Origin: Gallalistipes aquisgranensis | GTDB lineage: Bacteria; Bacteroidota; Bacteroidia; Bacteroidales; Rikenellaceae | Length of the DNA: 64,000 bases | Direction of reading: 5' to 3' | Assembly: GCF_014982715.1 (NCBI RefSeq) | Contig: NZ_JADCJY010000002.1 | Span: forward strand, 248,001-312,000 | Shown: piece after piece, positions 1-9,603 of the stretch | Position numbering within the stretch: position 1 is the stretch's first letter | How the letters are laid out: each line of letters begins with the position of its first letter | Notes under the pieces: model-generated | What the model was told of the DNA's origin: nothing | Seen by the model: the letters and a program-made list of their open reading frames with translations, nothing else | The model's database searches: none | Made by a program: the position numbers and the translations under genes

Positions 1-392
1 ATCACCAGCTCGGGATTCAACACCTTGAAATTCGTGAGAAAGTTGGAGATGTATCCGGCGGTCAGTTCCGATTGACCCGCCACATTGACGGTCACCTTTT
101 CACCGTCCACGTTGTCGACGGTCTTGATGAATCGCACCTGTTTCAGGTTCAGGATGATGTCGATCATCCCTTCCATCACACCGGGGATAGCGGCAAATTC
201 GTGGTCGACGCCCGCGATCTTCACCGTAGTGATCGCATACCCCTCCAGCGAGGAGAGCAGAATGCGGCGCAGGGCATTTCCGACGGTCATCCCGAAACCG
301 GGCTCCAACGGACGGAATTCGAATTTTCCGAACGTGGAGGTCGATTCGAGCATGATCACCTTCTCAGGTTTCTGGAATGCTAATATTGCCAT
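1..392 (-). CDS. rpoA: RNA polymerase alpha subunit, N-terminal part (cut by window edge)
   Basis: The first 130 codons are visible from ATG at 392; the rest lies left of the window. RpoA dimerises and nucleates core RNA polymerase assembly. The translation starts [11 protein letters not shown] and contains [14 protein letters not shown] near residues 39-52, the conserved dimerisation segment of the alpha N-terminal domain. It follows rpsD by 24 nt, the usual alpha-operon order (rpsM, rpsK, rpsD, rpoA). The C-terminal domain cannot be judged here. Confidence 0.97.
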   Translation of the reverse strand, partial: MAILAFQKPEKVIMLESTSTFGKFEFRPLEPGFGMTVGNALRRILLSSLEGYAITTVKIAGVDHEFAAIPGVMEGMIDIILNLKQVRFIKTVDNVDGEKVTVNVAGQSELTAGYISNFLTNFKVLNPELV

Positions 393-416
393 AATATTGT
401 TCTCTCGATTAATTTA

Positions 417-1025
417 CTACTTAGAATACAATTCGACGATCAGCTGCTCCTTGATATTCTCGGGAATATCGGCACGGTCGGGTTTCTGCAGGAAGCGGCC
501 GCTCATGGTGCTGCCGTCCCATTCGAGCCATGCGTAACGGCTCCGACGCCCGCCCTGGAGCGAATCCTGAATCACTTCGAGACTCTTCGACTTCTCGCGG
601 ACAGCCACCACGTCGCCGACCTTCAGACTGTACGAGGGAACATTCACCACCGCACCGTTCACCGTGATGTGACGGTGCGAAACCAACTGACGGGCAGCGG
701 CACGCGTGGGAGCGATACCCAAACGGTACACCACGTTGTCCAGACGGCACTCGAGCAGTTTCAGCAGGTTCTCACCCGTGATACCGCCCATACGGGAAGC
801 CTCTTCGAACGTTCTGTGGAACTGTTTCTCCAGAATCCCATAGGTCGATTTGGCCTTCTGTTTCTCGTTGAGCTGCGTACCGTACTCCGATACCTTCTTG
901 CGCTTGCGGGCGAGTCCGTGCTGTCCGGGAGGATAGTTCTTCTTCTCGAGCCCCTTATCCGCACCGAAGATAGCTTCGCCGAACTTTCTGGCGATTTTGG
1001 TTTTTGGTCCTATATATCTTGCCAT
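417..1025 (-). CDS. rpsD: 30S ribosomal protein S4
   Basis: Primary 16S rRNA binding protein that nucleates 30S body assembly. The 202-residue protein begins [17 protein letters not shown] and contains the S4 RNA-binding domain ([11 protein letters not shown], then [13 protein letters not shown], about residues 92-125). The N-terminus lacks the four-cysteine zinc cluster found in some S4 proteins, so it is the zinc-free type. It sits between rpsK and rpoA in the alpha operon. In other bacteria S4 represses this operon; no equivalent control site was identified here. Confidence 0.98.
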   Translation of the reverse strand: MARYIGPKTKIARKFGEAIFGADKGLEKKNYPPGQHGLARKRKKVSEYGTQLNEKQKAKSTYGILEKQFHRTFEEASRMGGITGENLLKLLECRLDNVVYRLGIAPTRAAARQLVSHRHITVNGAVVNVPSYSLKVGDVVAVREKSKSLEVIQDSLQGGRRSRYAWLEWDGSTMSGRFLQKPDRADIPENIKEQLIVELYSK

Positions 1026-1084
1026 TTTCTTAACTTTTAACTTTTAAATACATGGATGTTCACTTGCAACACACGGCGCCGAAA

Positions 1085-1474
1085 TTAGACGCGACGACGG
1101 TTGGGCGGACGGCACCCGTTGTGGGGCAGCGGCGTAACATCAATGATTTCGAGCACCTCGATACCGGCTCCGTGAATGGTACGGATCGCCGACTCACGGC
1201 CGGCTCCGGGTCCCTTCACATACACCTTCACCTTGCGCAGACCCATATCGTAAGCCACCTTGGCACAATCCTGAGCGGCAGTCTGAGCGGCATAGGGCGT
1301 ATTTTTCTTAGAACCGCGGAAACCCATCTTCCCGGCCGAGCTCCAGCTGATCACTTCGCCGACGCCGTTGGTGAGGGTTATAATCACGTTGTTGAAGGTC
1401 GAGTGGACATGGGCAGCACCCACGGCGTCAACCTTGACGACCTTCTTTTTAACTGTTCCAGTCTTTTTTGCCAT
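1085..1474 (-). CDS. rpsK: 30S ribosomal protein S11
   Basis: S11 forms part of the 30S platform near the mRNA exit site. The 129-residue protein has the family core ([33 protein letters not shown]) and the invariant C-terminal tail [11 protein letters not shown]. It lies 12 nt after rpsM and 59 nt before rpsD. Confidence 0.98.
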   Translation of the reverse strand: MAKKTGTVKKKVVKVDAVGAAHVHSTFNNVIITLTNGVGEVISWSSAGKMGFRGSKKNTPYAAQTAAQDCAKVAYDMGLRKVKVYVKGPGAGRESAIRTIHGAGIEVLEIIDVTPLPHNGCRPPNRRRV

Positions 1475-1486
1475 AACTCTCTAAAA

Positions 1487-1867
1487 TTACTTAGTTGCTT
1501 TTTTCTTGTTAGCGACGGTTTTCTTCCTTCCCTTGCGGGTACGTGCATTGTTCTTGGTGCTCTGACCGCGAACGGGAAGGCCCAGACGGTGACGAATTCC
1601 GCGGTAGCAGCCGATGTCCATCAGTCGTTTGATGTTCAGCTGAACCAGCGAACGGCATTCGCCCTCCACCTTGTAACCGTTGCTCGCGATGATGTTACGG
1701 ATCGCAGCAACCTGGTCGTCAGTCCAATCCTGCACCTTGGTATCGTAGCTGATACCGGCCTGGTCCAGAATCTGGCGAGCGGTACTTCTTCCAATACCGT
1801 AGACATAGGTCAGACCTATCTCGCCTCTCTTGTTTTTGGGTAAATCTACACCAACTATACGTGCCAT
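1487..1867 (-). CDS. rpsM: 30S ribosomal protein S13
   Basis: S13 contacts the 50S subunit and P-site tRNA from the 30S head. The 126-residue protein begins [20 protein letters not shown]. It has the helix-two-turn-helix region and the conserved block [15 protein letters not shown] with a very basic C-terminal tail that reaches tRNA. It follows rpmJ by 33 nt. Confidence 0.98.
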   Translation of the reverse strand: MARIVGVDLPKNKRGEIGLTYVYGIGRSTARQILDQAGISYDTKVQDWTDDQVAAIRNIIASNGYKVEGECRSLVQLNIKRLMDIGCYRGIRHRLGLPVRGQSTKNNARTRKGRKKTVANKKKATK

Positions 1868-1900
1868 AAATCTTTGTTCTCTGTGGTTTAAATTAAACGA

Positions 1901-2017
1901 TTATCCCTGGCGCATCTTCAGTTTGGGATTCTTCTTGCAAATCACGTAAAGTCTGCCCTTACGTTTCACGATCTTGCAATCCTCACTTCTCTTCTTGATG
2001 GATGTTCTGACTTTCAT
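1901..2017 (-). CDS. rpmJ: 50S ribosomal protein L36
   Basis: This 38-codon gene lies between infA and rpsM, its standard place. The translation begins [19 protein letters not shown] and ends MRQG. Compared with zinc-binding L36 (Cys11, Cys14, Cys27, His33), this copy keeps Cys14 and Cys27 but has Ser11 and Leu33. Two of the four zinc ligands are therefore gone, and it is probably zinc-independent. ATG at 2017 is the only sensible start. Confidence 0.96.
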   Translation of the reverse strand: MKVRTSIKKRSEDCKIVKRKGRLYVICKKNPKLKMRQG

Positions 2018-2032
2018 TTTTCAACATCTTTG

Positions 2033-2251
2033 TTATTTGTACCTGAAGGAGATACGTCCTTTCGACAGATCGTAAGGAGACATCTCGACTTTCACTTTGT
2101 CTCCGGGGAGGATCTTGATGTAGTGCATCCGCATCTTTCCGGAGATGTGGGCGGTGATCACATGGCCGTTGTCCAACTCCACGCGGAACATGGCGTTGGA
2201 GAGAGCCTCGATGATCGTCCCGTCCTTTTCGATAGCAGTTTGCTTTGCCAT
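2033..2251 (-). CDS. infA: Translation initiation factor IF-1
   Basis: IF-1 binds the 30S A site during initiation. The 72-residue protein is a single S1-like OB fold with the family blocks [20 protein letters not shown] and [23 protein letters not shown]. It lies 6 nt after map and 15 nt before rpmJ, the usual spc-operon tail. Confidence 0.98.
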   Translation of the reverse strand: MAKQTAIEKDGTIIEALSNAMFRVELDNGHVITAHISGKMRMHYIKILPGDKVKVEMSPYDLSKGRISFRYK

Positions 2252-2257
2252 AGAGTC

Positions 2258-3028
2258 TTAGTTAATCGCGTTCTCGATAATTTTAAAATCCGTCAGCACG
2301 TCGGGTCCTTCCTTCGTGATGGCCACTGCGAATTCGAAGTGGGCCGAAGGTTTTCGGTCCCGGGTGCGTACGGTCCATCCGTCACGTTCGAATACGACCT
2401 GCTTGGTCCCCATATTGATCATGGGCTCTATGCAGATCACCATCCCCTCTTTGAGCAGGGGACCTCTGCCGCGTGCTCCGTAGTTGGCCACCTCCGGTTC
2501 CTCGTGCATTTTCCTGCCGAGTCCGTGCCCGACCAGCTCGCGGACTACCGAAAATCCATGGCTTTCAGCGTGCTCCTGCACAGCCGCAGAAATATCGCCT
2601 ACGCGATTGCCTGCCTTGGCCTGTGCGACACCTTTATAAAGAGCTTCTTTGGTTACTCTGAGCAGCTCCGCCACCTTCGGATCAATCTCTCCGACCGCGA
2701 ACGTGTAGGCGGAATCGCCATAAAACCCCTTCATAAACGTACCACAATCCACTGAAACCACATCCCCGGTCTTCAACGCGTAATCGGATGGGATTCCGTG
2801 CACGACCTGTTCGTTCACCGATACGCAGAGCGTATTGGGAAAGCCGCCGTACCCAAGGAAGCCGGGAACTGCCCCGTGAGAACGGATGAACTTCTCAGCC
2901 ACCGCATCCAGCTCCAGCGTCGTCACCCCCGGGGCGATGGCCCTGGCCACTTCGGCCAAGGTCGCCGACACGAGCAGATTGTTCTCGCGGAGCAGTTCTA
3001 TCTCTTCCTTTGTTTTTAAATATATCAT
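2258..3028 (-). CDS. map: Methionine aminopeptidase, type I
   Basis: Removes the initiator methionine from nascent proteins using two metal ions in a pita-bread fold. The 256-residue protein shows the five metal ligands in order: Asp in VSVDCGTF, Asp in YGDSAYTF, His in VGHGLGRKMH, Glu in IEPMINMG and Glu in SAHFEFAVAIT. The length and the absence of an N-terminal extension fit the bacterial type Ia enzyme. It sits between secY and infA, as in many bacteria. Confidence 0.97.
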   Translation of the reverse strand: MIYLKTKEEIELLRENNLLVSATLAEVARAIAPGVTTLELDAVAEKFIRSHGAVPGFLGYGGFPNTLCVSVNEQVVHGIPSDYALKTGDVVSVDCGTFMKGFYGDSAYTFAVGEIDPKVAELLRVTKEALYKGVAQAKAGNRVGDISAAVQEHAESHGFSVVRELVGHGLGRKMHEEPEVANYGARGRGPLLKEGMVICIEPMINMGTKQVVFERDGWTVRTRDRKPSAHFEFAVAITKEGPDVLTDFKIIENAIN

Positions 3029-3058
3029 TGCAGCAAAAACTCCTTTTCCAGCAATCCG

Positions 3059-4381
3059 TTAGCTTCTACCCTTGATTCGGCCGGTCTTCATCAGACCGTC
3101 GTAGTGACGAAGAAGTAGATAGCTCTCTATCTGCTTGAGAGTGTCCAGAATCACACCTACCAGGATCAACAGCGACGTACCTCCGTAGAAGAGGGCGAAC
3201 TGATGGTTGATTCCCAGTTTCGAGGCGAACGCGGGCAGAATGGCCACGATAGCCAGGAAAATGGAACCGGGAAGGGTGATCCGGGTCATGATGGTGTCGA
3301 GATATTCGCTGGTTTTCTTACCGGGTTTCACTCCGGGAATGAAACCGCCGTTGCGTTTCATATCTTCGGCCATCATGTTGGGATTCACGGTAATCGCGGT
3401 GTAAAAATAGGTAAACGCGATCACCAGCAGTCCAAATACCAGGTTATACCAGAAACCCGTGTAGTTGGCAAAGGCGGCGGCAATGCCCTGAGTAGCCTCG
3501 AAGCGGCTGAAGAACATGGGAATGAACATCAACGCCTGGGCGAAGATGATCGGCATGACTCCTGCCGCATTGATCTTCAGGGGAATGTACTGACGCACAC
3601 CTCCGTACTGTTTGTTGCCCACGATACGCTTGGCATACTGCACCGGAATTTTCCGCACGGCCTGTACCAGGGCGATCGTGGCGGCAAACACCAGAAACAG
3701 CATCACCAGTTCGACAACCAGCATCACGAAACCACCGGTGGCCTCCGTGAACCGGGTGTTGAACTCGGCCAGCATGGCATGGGGCAGACGGGCGATGATA
3801 CCGACCATGATGATCAGCGACACACCGTTGCCGATCCCCTTATCGGTGATCTTCTCGCCCAGCCACATCACAAACATGGTGCCGGCGATCAGCACCACAG
3901 TGGCCGAAACAGTGAACAGGAAACTCGAACGACCCAGCACGAATGCTGCGTCGGGAAGCTGGGCATGAAGGTTGGCGAGGTAGGCCGGCCCCTGCAGGAG
4001 CAGGACGATGATGGTCAGATACCTCGTCCACTGGTTGATTTTGCGGCGCCCGCTCTCCCCCTCTTTCTGCAACTTCTGGAAGTAGGGAACTACGATACCC
4101 AACAACTGGATGACGATCGAAGCGGAGATGTAGGGCATGATACCCAGGGCGAAAATCGAAGCGTTGGAAAACGCACCTCCGGAGAAGATGTTCAGCAGGC
4201 CCATCAGACCGTTGCCTTCCACCTGGCTCTCCAGCGCGGACAGCGCCTCGGGATTGATCCCGGGAATCACCACAAAACTACCGAATCTATAGATAAGCAG
4301 AAGACCCAGCGTATAGAGGATACGATTACGCAGCTCTTCTATCTTAAATATATTCTTGATGGTTTCGATCAGCTTCTTCAT
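3059..4381 (-). CDS. secY: Preprotein translocase subunit SecY
   Basis: The channel-forming subunit of the SecYEG translocon in the inner membrane. The 440-residue protein has about ten hydrophobic membrane segments and starts MKKLIETIKNIFKIEELRNR. Family signatures include GSFVVIPGINPEAL near the N-terminus, GIGNGVSLIIMVGI in the middle and GFIPGVKPGKKTSEYL late. It lies 9 nt after rplO and 30 nt before map, the conserved spc arrangement. Confidence 0.98.
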   Translation of the reverse strand: MKKLIETIKNIFKIEELRNRILYTLGLLLIYRFGSFVVIPGINPEALSALESQVEGNGLMGLLNIFSGGAFSNASIFALGIMPYISASIVIQLLGIVVPYFQKLQKEGESGRRKINQWTRYLTIIVLLLQGPAYLANLHAQLPDAAFVLGRSSFLFTVSATVVLIAGTMFVMWLGEKITDKGIGNGVSLIIMVGIIARLPHAMLAEFNTRFTEATGGFVMLVVELVMLFLVFAATIALVQAVRKIPVQYAKRIVGNKQYGGVRQYIPLKINAAGVMPIIFAQALMFIPMFFSRFEATQGIAAAFANYTGFWYNLVFGLLVIAFTYFYTAITVNPNMMAEDMKRNGGFIPGVKPGKKTSEYLDTIMTRITLPGSIFLAIVAILPAFASKLGINHQFALFYGGTSLLILVGVILDTLKQIESYLLLRHYDGLMKTGRIKGRS

Positions 4382-4390
4382 GGCTAAGGA

Positions 4391-4837
4391 TTAAAGTTTT
4401 ACAACCGAACCTTTCTGAGCTTCGATAGCCGCTGCGGCAGATTTCGAGAAAGCGTGGGCTTTGACCTCCAGCGCGCGCGTCAGAGTGCCGCCGCCCAGGA
4501 TTTTCACCTTATCGTTTTTCGACACGAAACCGGCCTCGATCAGCGTATCCACCGAGACAGCGCTCAGATTGTTCTTGGCTGCAAGTTCTTCAATCACCGC
4601 CAGGTTGATAGCTTTGTATTCCACCCTTTTCAGGTTGGTAAAACCGAACTTGGGCAGGCGTCTCTGCAAAGGCATCTGACCTCCTTCGAAACCGAGTTTC
4701 GAAGAGTATCCCGAACGGGACTGCGCTCCCTTGTGACCACGCGTGGAGGTACCACCGCGTCCCGAGCCCTGGCCCCGGCCGATTCGTTTCTCTCTGCCTT
4801 TAGACCCTTCGGCGGGTTTTAAATTACTGAGATCCAT
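4391..4837 (-). CDS. rplO: 50S ribosomal protein L15
   Basis: L15 is a late assembly protein of the 50S core. The 148-residue protein begins MDLSNLKPAEGSKGREKRIG. It has the glycine/arginine-rich extended N-terminal arm (GRGQGSGRGGTSTRGHKG) and the globular C-terminal domain. It is followed by secY after 9 nt, the usual junction between ribosomal and translocon genes. Confidence 0.98.
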   Translation of the reverse strand: MDLSNLKPAEGSKGREKRIGRGQGSGRGGTSTRGHKGAQSRSGYSSKLGFEGGQMPLQRRLPKFGFTNLKRVEYKAINLAVIEELAAKNNLSAVSVDTLIEAGFVSKNDKVKILGGGTLTRALEVKAHAFSKSAAAAIEAQKGSVVKL

Positions 4838-4862
4838 TGTCTGATACTATGATTCGTTTACA

Positions 4863-5045
4863 CTATTTTACGTTTTCCACCTTCACCAGGTGCTTCACCT
4901 TCTCGATCATCCCCGCAATCAGCGCCGAATCCTCGTGCTGAACGGTCTGATTGATCCTGCGCAGGCCGAGCGCGTCGAGATTCTTACGCTGCTGGGCCGT
5001 GCTGCCGATACGGCTTTTGATCTGAGTGATATTCAATTTTGCCAT
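4863..5045 (-). CDS. rpmD: 50S ribosomal protein L30
   Basis: A 60-residue ferredoxin-like-fold protein of the 50S subunit. It begins MAKLNITQIKSRIGSTAQQR and contains LDALGLRRINQTVQHED, the conserved L30 core. It lies between rpsE and rplO. Confidence 0.97.
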   Translation of the reverse strand: MAKLNITQIKSRIGSTAQQRKNLDALGLRRINQTVQHEDSALIAGMIEKVKHLVKVENVK

Positions 5046-5056
5046 TTTCAGCGGGA

Positions 5057-5575
5057 TTATCCGTTAAACACTTTGTCCAGGGAGATACCGCGAACCTGAG
5101 CCACACTCTGGGCATCGCGCAGTTCGAGCAGGGCACCGATCGTGGCCTTCACCAGGTTGTGAGGGTTCGAAGAACCTTTGCTCTTGGCAAGCACATTGCG
5201 TACGCCGACGCTCTCGAGCACGGCACGCATGGCACCGCCGGCGATAACACCGGTACCGGGAGCGGCCGGACGGATCATCACCAGCGAACCGCTGTAACGA
5301 GCCTCCTGTTTGTGGGGAATGGTTCCCTTAAGCACGGGAATCTTCACCAGATTCTTCTTGGCATCCTCCACGCCCTTGGCGATGGCCGAGGTAACTTCGC
5401 TGGCTTTGCCCAGGCCGTAGCCCACCACGCCGTTCTCGTTACCTACCACCACGATGGCCGAAAAGCTGAAGGTGCGACCTCCCTTGGTTACCTTGGTAAC
5501 ACGCTGGATGCTCACCAGACGATCTTTGAGCTCCAGGTCGCTTGTTCTGACTTTCTTTATGTTGGTATTTGACAT
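5057..5575 (-). CDS. rpsE: 30S ribosomal protein S5
   Basis: S5 shapes the decoding site and the mRNA entry tunnel. The 172-residue protein has the N-terminal double-stranded RNA-binding domain ([39 protein letters not shown]) and the C-terminal fold ([20 protein letters not shown]). It lies 6 nt after rplR and 11 nt before rpmD. Confidence 0.98.
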   Translation of the reverse strand: MSNTNIKKVRTSDLELKDRLVSIQRVTKVTKGGRTFSFSAIVVVGNENGVVGYGLGKASEVTSAIAKGVEDAKKNLVKIPVLKGTIPHKQEARYSGSLVMIRPAAPGTGVIAGGAMRAVLESVGVRNVLAKSKGSSNPHNLVKATIGALLELRDAQSVAQVRGISLDKVFNG

Positions 5576-5581
5576 AGTCGC

Positions 5582-5944
5582 TTAAAATTTAAGACCACCT
5601 TCCCGGGCGGCGTCGGCTAACACTTTGACTCTTCCGTGATAGAGGTATCCGTTACGGTCGAATGCCACCTGCGCGATACCCTTGGTGGCGGCACGCTCGG
5701 CAGCGAGTTTGCCTACGAGACCGGCCACCTGCGATTTGTTCAGGCCCTTGGCCTGCTCGGCCACCTCCTTGTCCAGGGACGAAGCCGCTGCCAGAGTAAC
5801 ACCGTTGACATCATCAATGAACTGCACGTAGATCTGCTTGTTGCTACGGAACACAGTCATGCGAGGCATGGCGGCCGTACCGTTGACAACCTTGCGGATA
5901 CGGTGCTTGATCCTCTCTCTTCTTTCTATTTTCGTCAATGACAT
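5582..5944 (-). CDS. rplR: 50S ribosomal protein L18
   Basis: A 5S rRNA binding protein of the central protuberance. The 120-residue protein begins [20 protein letters not shown] and contains [20 protein letters not shown] and the C-terminal [20 protein letters not shown] block. It lies between rplF and rpsE with a 6-nt gap to rpsE. Confidence 0.98.
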   Translation of the reverse strand: MSLTKIERRERIKHRIRKVVNGTAAMPRMTVFRSNKQIYVQFIDDVNGVTLAAASSLDKEVAEQAKGLNKSQVAGLVGKLAAERAATKGIAQVAFDRNGYLYHGRVKVLADAAREGGLKF

Positions 5945-5959
5945 AATTTTACGATTTTA

Positions 5960-6517
5960 CTATTTAGCACCAGCAGATTTACCAGCTTTGCGACGCAGCT
6001 GTTCACCCACGAACTTGATACCTTTACCCTTGTAAGGTTCGGGTTTGCGCAGCGAACGGATCTTGGCAGCGACCTGGCCGATCAGCTGTTTGTCCGTACT
6101 CTTGAGAGTGACGATCGGGTTTCCCTTCTTCTCCGTCACGGCCGTCACCTGAATTTCAGGAGGCAGCAACAGGTGGATATCGTGCGAATATCCCAGGCTG
6201 AGCTCCAGGATTTGACCTTTGGCCTCGGCCTTGAAACCGACACCCACGAGCTCCTGCTGGATCTGGTAGCCTTCCGAAACACCCACGACCATGTTATGGA
6301 TCAAGGCACGGTAGAGGCCGTGCATCGAACGGTGGCGCGGTTGGTTCGTAGGACGCGTTACTGTCAATACGTTTCCCTCTACGCTAACCGTGATATCCGA
6401 GTCCACTTTCTGACTCAGGCTGCCCAGAGGTCCTTTCACGCTAACCACGTTCTCGGGAGAGACGGTCACCGTCACCCCGGCGGGCAGGTTTACAGGTAAT
6501 TTTCCAATTCTTGACAT
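5960..6517 (-). CDS. rplF: 50S ribosomal protein L6
   Basis: L6 supports the factor-binding region at the base of the L7/L12 stalk. The 185-residue protein has two repeated RNA-recognition-like folds. It begins MSRIGKLPVNLPAGVTVTVS, and its second half ends with the hallmark RKPEPYKGKGIKFVGEQLRRK. It lies 18 nt after rpsH. Confidence 0.98.
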   Translation of the reverse strand: MSRIGKLPVNLPAGVTVTVSPENVVSVKGPLGSLSQKVDSDITVSVEGNVLTVTRPTNQPRHRSMHGLYRALIHNMVVGVSEGYQIQQELVGVGFKAEAKGQILELSLGYSHDIHLLLPPEIQVTAVTEKKGNPIVTLKSTDKQLIGQVAAKIRSLRKPEPYKGKGIKFVGEQLRRKAGKSAGAK

Positions 6518-6535
6518 TATTGATCTTTTTAAGCA

Positions 6536-6934
6536 TTAATAAACATAGCACAATACCTCGCCGCCGACGTTCTCCACGCGCGCCTTCTTGTCGGTCATCA
6601 CGCCTTTGGAGGTCGAAAGAATGGCGATACCCAGACCGTTGAGCACCTTGGGCATCTGATCGACGCTCGCGTACCGGCGCAGACCGGGACGGCTCACGCG
6701 CCGCAGATCCTTGATGGCGTTGGTCTTGGTCTCGGGATGATACTTCAGGGCGATCTTGATCGACGGATGGCCCTTGGCATCGTTTTCAAATTTGTAGGCC
6801 AAAATGTAGCCCTGATCGTACAGGATCTTCGTAATCTCCTGCTTGATCTTCGAAGCGGGAGCTTCAACCACTTTGTGGTTGGCTTTCACCGCATTTCTAA
6901 TCCTCGTTAGAAAATCTGCTATCGGATCAGTCAT
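6536..6934 (-). CDS. rpsH: 30S ribosomal protein S8
   Basis: A primary 16S rRNA binder and, in other bacteria, the repressor of the spc operon. The 132-residue protein begins [20 protein letters not shown] and ends with [20 protein letters not shown] followed by GGEVLCYVY, both conserved. It is set off from rpsN by an unusually long 198-nt gap that carries a candidate promoter, so rpsH probably starts a secondary transcription unit. Confidence 0.98.
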   Translation of the reverse strand: MTDPIADFLTRIRNAVKANHKVVEAPASKIKQEITKILYDQGYILAYKFENDAKGHPSIKIALKYHPETKTNAIKDLRRVSRPGLRRYASVDQMPKVLNGLGIAILSTSKGVMTDKKARVENVGGEVLCYVY

Positions 6935-7132
6935 TTTACTATTAAAAAATTGGTTAATAAAAGTTAAAAACGTGCAAATTTAATCTTTTTATCCCGTTTT
7001 CCACGCATTTTTCCCCGTAAAAAGTTCAAATTCGGAATTATGCCGAATCCTGAAGGGCGGTTTACCTCTGCAAACCGTCTCTCAGGACTCGGATAAAGGA
7101 CCGGAAATTGGACTTTCCCCGTGGCGGAAAAA
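6935..7132 (-). promoter_or_regulatory. Non-coding gap rpsN-rpsH with internal promoter candidate and stem-loops
   Basis: Neighbouring genes in this cluster are separated by a few to about 60 nt, but this gap is 198 nt and holds no plausible gene. On the minus strand TAAATTTG at 6982-6975 matches the Bacteroidota -7 element TAnnTTTG. A start about 7 nt further on would give a leader of about 35 nt to the rpsH ATG. The -33 element is weak. Upstream of it lie two inverted repeats: CGGTTT/AAACCG around 7060-7079 with an 8-nt loop, and ATTCGG/CCGAAT around 7030-7048 with a 7-nt loop. They could end read-through from the S10 part or regulate spc genes. Confidence 0.55.
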
Positions 7133-7402
7133 CTACCACGAAGCCTTCTTCACGCCGGGGATCAACCCCTTGGAAGCCATCTCGCGGAACTGAATGCGGC
7201 TGATACCGAACAGTCTCATATACCCTTTCGGACGACCGGTCAGTTTGCAGCGGTTGTGCAGACGGATCGGGTTCGAATTGCGGGGCAGTTTGCTGAGGCC
7301 CACCTGGTCGCCGGCTTCTTTCAGTGCTGCACGCTTGGCGGCATAGCGCTCCACCAGTTTGAGGCGTTTCGCCTCGCGTGCCTTCATCGATTCCTTAGCC
7401 AT
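7133..7402 (-). CDS. rpsN: 30S ribosomal protein S14
   Basis: A 30S head protein. The 89-residue protein begins [20 protein letters not shown] and ends [10 protein letters not shown]. It contains [20 protein letters not shown], which in zinc-binding S14 would be flanked by CxxC pairs; only one cysteine is present, so this is the long zinc-free form. It lies 3 nt after rplE. Confidence 0.97.
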   Translation of the reverse strand: MAKESMKAREAKRLKLVERYAAKRAALKEAGDQVGLSKLPRNSNPIRLHNRCKLTGRPKGYMRLFGISRIQFREMASKGLIPGVKKASW

Positions 7403-7405
7403 ATC

Positions 7406-7969
7406 CTAATTGTTCTTTTTAGCGTTTTTGAAAGGGAGTCCGAACTCCTTGAGCAGGGCATAAGCCTCTTCGTCGGTCTTCGCAGTGGTCACGAACGTGA
7501 TCTCCATACCGAAGATTTTGGTGATCTTGTCGATATCGATCTCCGGGAAGATGATCTGCTCGGCGATACCGAGAGTGTAGTTGCCGCGGCCGTCGAACTT
7601 CTCGTTGATACCCTTGAAGTCACGGATACGGGGCAGTGCCACGGCGATCAGCCTTTCGAGGAACTCGTACATCTTGTCCGAACGCAGGGTCACACGCACA
7701 CCGATGGGCATCCCCTTACGCAACTTGAAGTTCGAAATGTCCTTTTTCGACTTGGTCTGTACAGCTTTCTGACCGGTGATGGTCGTCAGCTCCTGCTGGG
7801 CTACTTCGATCAGCTTCTTGTCGGCAACAGCCTGGCCCATACCCTGGTTGATGACGATCTTTTCCAGTTTGGGGCACTGCATCACGCTCGTATAGCCGAA
7901 CTGTTTCATCAGAGCAGCCTTGATCTGCTCCTTGTACATGGTCTTGAGTGTCGGTTGGTAAGCTGCCAT
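7406..7969 (-). CDS. rplE: 50S ribosomal protein L5
   Basis: A 5S rRNA binder that bridges to S13 in the 30S subunit. The 187-residue protein begins [20 protein letters not shown] and carries the family blocks [20 protein letters not shown] and [20 protein letters not shown]. Its ATG shares one base with the stop of rplX (TAATG at 7971-7967), which suggests translational coupling. Confidence 0.98.
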   Translation of the reverse strand: MAAYQPTLKTMYKEQIKAALMKQFGYTSVMQCPKLEKIVINQGMGQAVADKKLIEVAQQELTTITGQKAVQTKSKKDISNFKLRKGMPIGVRVTLRSDKMYEFLERLIAVALPRIRDFKGINEKFDGRGNYTLGIAEQIIFPEIDIDKITKIFGMEITFVTTAKTDEEAYALLKEFGLPFKNAKKNN

Positions 7970-8292
7970 TATTTGATCTCCTCCCCTGACTTTTTAGCGT
8001 AACGAACTAATTTTCCTTTGTCATTCGCCTTGCGGCCCACACGAGTCGGTTTGCCCGACTTGGGGTCCAGCGGCTGCAGATTCGAGATGTGTATCGGAGC
8101 CTCCTGCTTCACGATACCTCCCTGGGGACTCTTCGAACTGGGCTTGGTGTGTTTCGAAACCATGTTCACTCCCTCGACTATGGCGCGCTGTTTCTCGACA
8201 TCGATCGAGAGCACCTTACCCTGCTGGCCCTTGCTGTCGCCCGCATTCACGTAAACGGTGTCCCCTTTCTTGATATGTAATTTCACTGACAT
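7969..8292 (-). CDS. rplX: 50S ribosomal protein L24
   Basis: One of the two assembly initiators of the 50S subunit. The 107-residue protein begins [20 protein letters not shown], the KOW motif region, followed by [14 protein letters not shown], typical of L24. Its stop codon overlaps the start of rplE by one base. Confidence 0.98.
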   Translation of the reverse strand: MSVKLHIKKGDTVYVNAGDSKGQQGKVLSIDVEKQRAIVEGVNMVSKHTKPSSKSPQGGIVKQEAPIHISNLQPLDPKSGKPTRVGRKANDKGKLVRYAKKSGEEIK

Positions 8293-8312
8293 TGCTTTAC
8301 TCTTTTTTCAGA

Positions 8313-8678
8313 TTACAATACTTCGGGAGCAAGTGAAATGATCTTCATGTAAGAGTCGCGCAGTTCGCGGGCCACGGGGCCGAAGATACGCGTTCCTCTC
8401 ATTTCACCCTGATTGTTCAGCAGCACGACGGCATTGTCGTCAAAACGGATGTAACTTCCGTTCGCGCGTCTGATCTCCTTCTTGGTCCTTACCACCACTG
8501 CCTTCGAAACGGCTCCCTTCTTCATGTCGCCGGAAGGAGAGGCGCTCTTGACAGAGACAACTATTTTATCGCCGATGGTCGCGTAGCGTTTGCCCGTACC
8601 GCCCAACACACGGATGCAGAGAACCTCCTTGGCACCGCTGTTGTCAGCCACAACCATTCTACTTTCTTGCTGTATCAT
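8313..8678 (-). CDS. rplN: 50S ribosomal protein L14
   Basis: L14 forms inter-subunit bridges and is the docking site for silencing factor RsfS. The 121-residue protein begins [20 protein letters not shown] and contains the signature [15 protein letters not shown] near the C-terminus. It is separated from rpsQ by 2 nt. Confidence 0.98.
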   Translation of the reverse strand: MIQQESRMVVADNSGAKEVLCIRVLGGTGKRYATIGDKIVVSVKSASPSGDMKKGAVSKAVVVRTKKEIRRANGSYIRFDDNAVVLLNNQGEMRGTRIFGPVARELRDSYMKIISLAPEVL

Positions 8679-8680
8679 GA

Positions 8681-8935
8681 CTATTTAGCTCTTTCAATGA
8701 TTTCTACTAATCTCCAACGCTTGGTCTTGCTGAGGGGACGTGTCTCCATGAGTTTGACGGTATCGCCCGGATTGCAGGTGTTTTCGGCGTCCTCGGCCAC
8801 AAACTTCGTGGTCTTGTTCACGAACTTGCCGTATATCGGATGCTTTACCTTCCTCTTAACGGCAACGACGACGGATTTCTCCATCTTGTTGCTGACAACC
8901 ACCCCGATTCTCTCTTTTCTAAGATTTCTTTCCAT
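8681..8935 (-). CDS. rpsQ: 30S ribosomal protein S17
   Basis: A primary 16S rRNA binder with an OB fold. The 84-residue protein begins [20 protein letters not shown] and contains [20 protein letters not shown], the S17 signature. It lies between rpmC and rplN. Confidence 0.98.
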   Translation of the reverse strand: MERNLRKERIGVVVSNKMEKSVVVAVKRKVKHPIYGKFVNKTTKFVAEDAENTCNPGDTVKLMETRPLSKTKRWRLVEIIERAK

Positions 8936-8943
8936 AGTGGTAA

Positions 8944-9141
8944 TTAACTGTTAACGGTTTGCTTTTGGCGCAGGATGGTCAGCATACGTGCAATATCTCT
9001 GCGGGCTTTCTTGATGGTACTGGGATTCTCTACCGGCGAAATGGCATGGTTCACCTTCACGCGGACCAGATTAGCCTTCTCGGTCTCGATGCGCTCAACC
9101 AGATCGGCTACTGAGAGCTCTTTGATTTCAGCTGTTTTCAT
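8944..9141 (-). CDS. rpmC: 50S ribosomal protein L29
   Basis: A small two-helix protein near the peptide exit tunnel, where trigger factor and SRP dock. The 65-residue protein begins [20 protein letters not shown] and contains [20 protein letters not shown]. It lies 6 nt after rplP. Confidence 0.97.
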   Translation of the reverse strand: MKTAEIKELSVADLVERIETEKANLVRVKVNHAISPVENPSTIKKARRDIARMLTILRQKQTVNS

Positions 9142-9147
9142 GTCGAC

Positions 9148-9576
9148 TTAGATTGAGTTTTCGGTATAATCTCTTCTTACGATGAACTTGGTCGGGATCG
9201 GGAGTTTCTGGGCACCCAGTCTCAAGGCCTCCTGAGCCACTGCCAGGGGCACCCCTTCGGCCTCGATCAGGATACGGCCGGGAGTAACGGGAGCCACGAA
9301 CCCTTCGGGCGAACCTTTACCTTTACCCATACGAACCTCGGCGGGTTTCTTGGTGATCGGTTTGTCCGGGAAGATACGGATCCAAATCTGACCTTCACGT
9401 TTCATATGACGCACGATAGCCTGACGTGCAGCTTCTATCTGGCGGCCGGTGATCCAGGTCGAATCCAGAGCCTTGATGCCGAAAGAGCCGAACGCAAGCT
9501 GGTTCCCGCGCTGTGCGAGACCTTTCATGCGGCCCTTCTGCATTCTTCTAAATTTGGTCTTTTTTGGCTGTAACAT
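9148..9576 (-). CDS. rplP: 50S ribosomal protein L16
   Basis: L16 lies near the A site and helps position tRNA. The 142-residue protein begins [20 protein letters not shown]. It has [20 protein letters not shown] and the Arg-containing loop [20 protein letters not shown], in which an arginine is hydroxylated in some species. It lies 27 nt after rpsC. Confidence 0.98.
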   Translation of the reverse strand: MLQPKKTKFRRMQKGRMKGLAQRGNQLAFGSFGIKALDSTWITGRQIEAARQAIVRHMKREGQIWIRIFPDKPITKKPAEVRMGKGKGSPEGFVAPVTPGRILIEAEGVPLAVAQEALRLGAQKLPIPTKFIVRRDYTENSI

Positions 9577-9603
9577 TATATTGTCGCTTTAAAAGGTCCT
9601 ACA

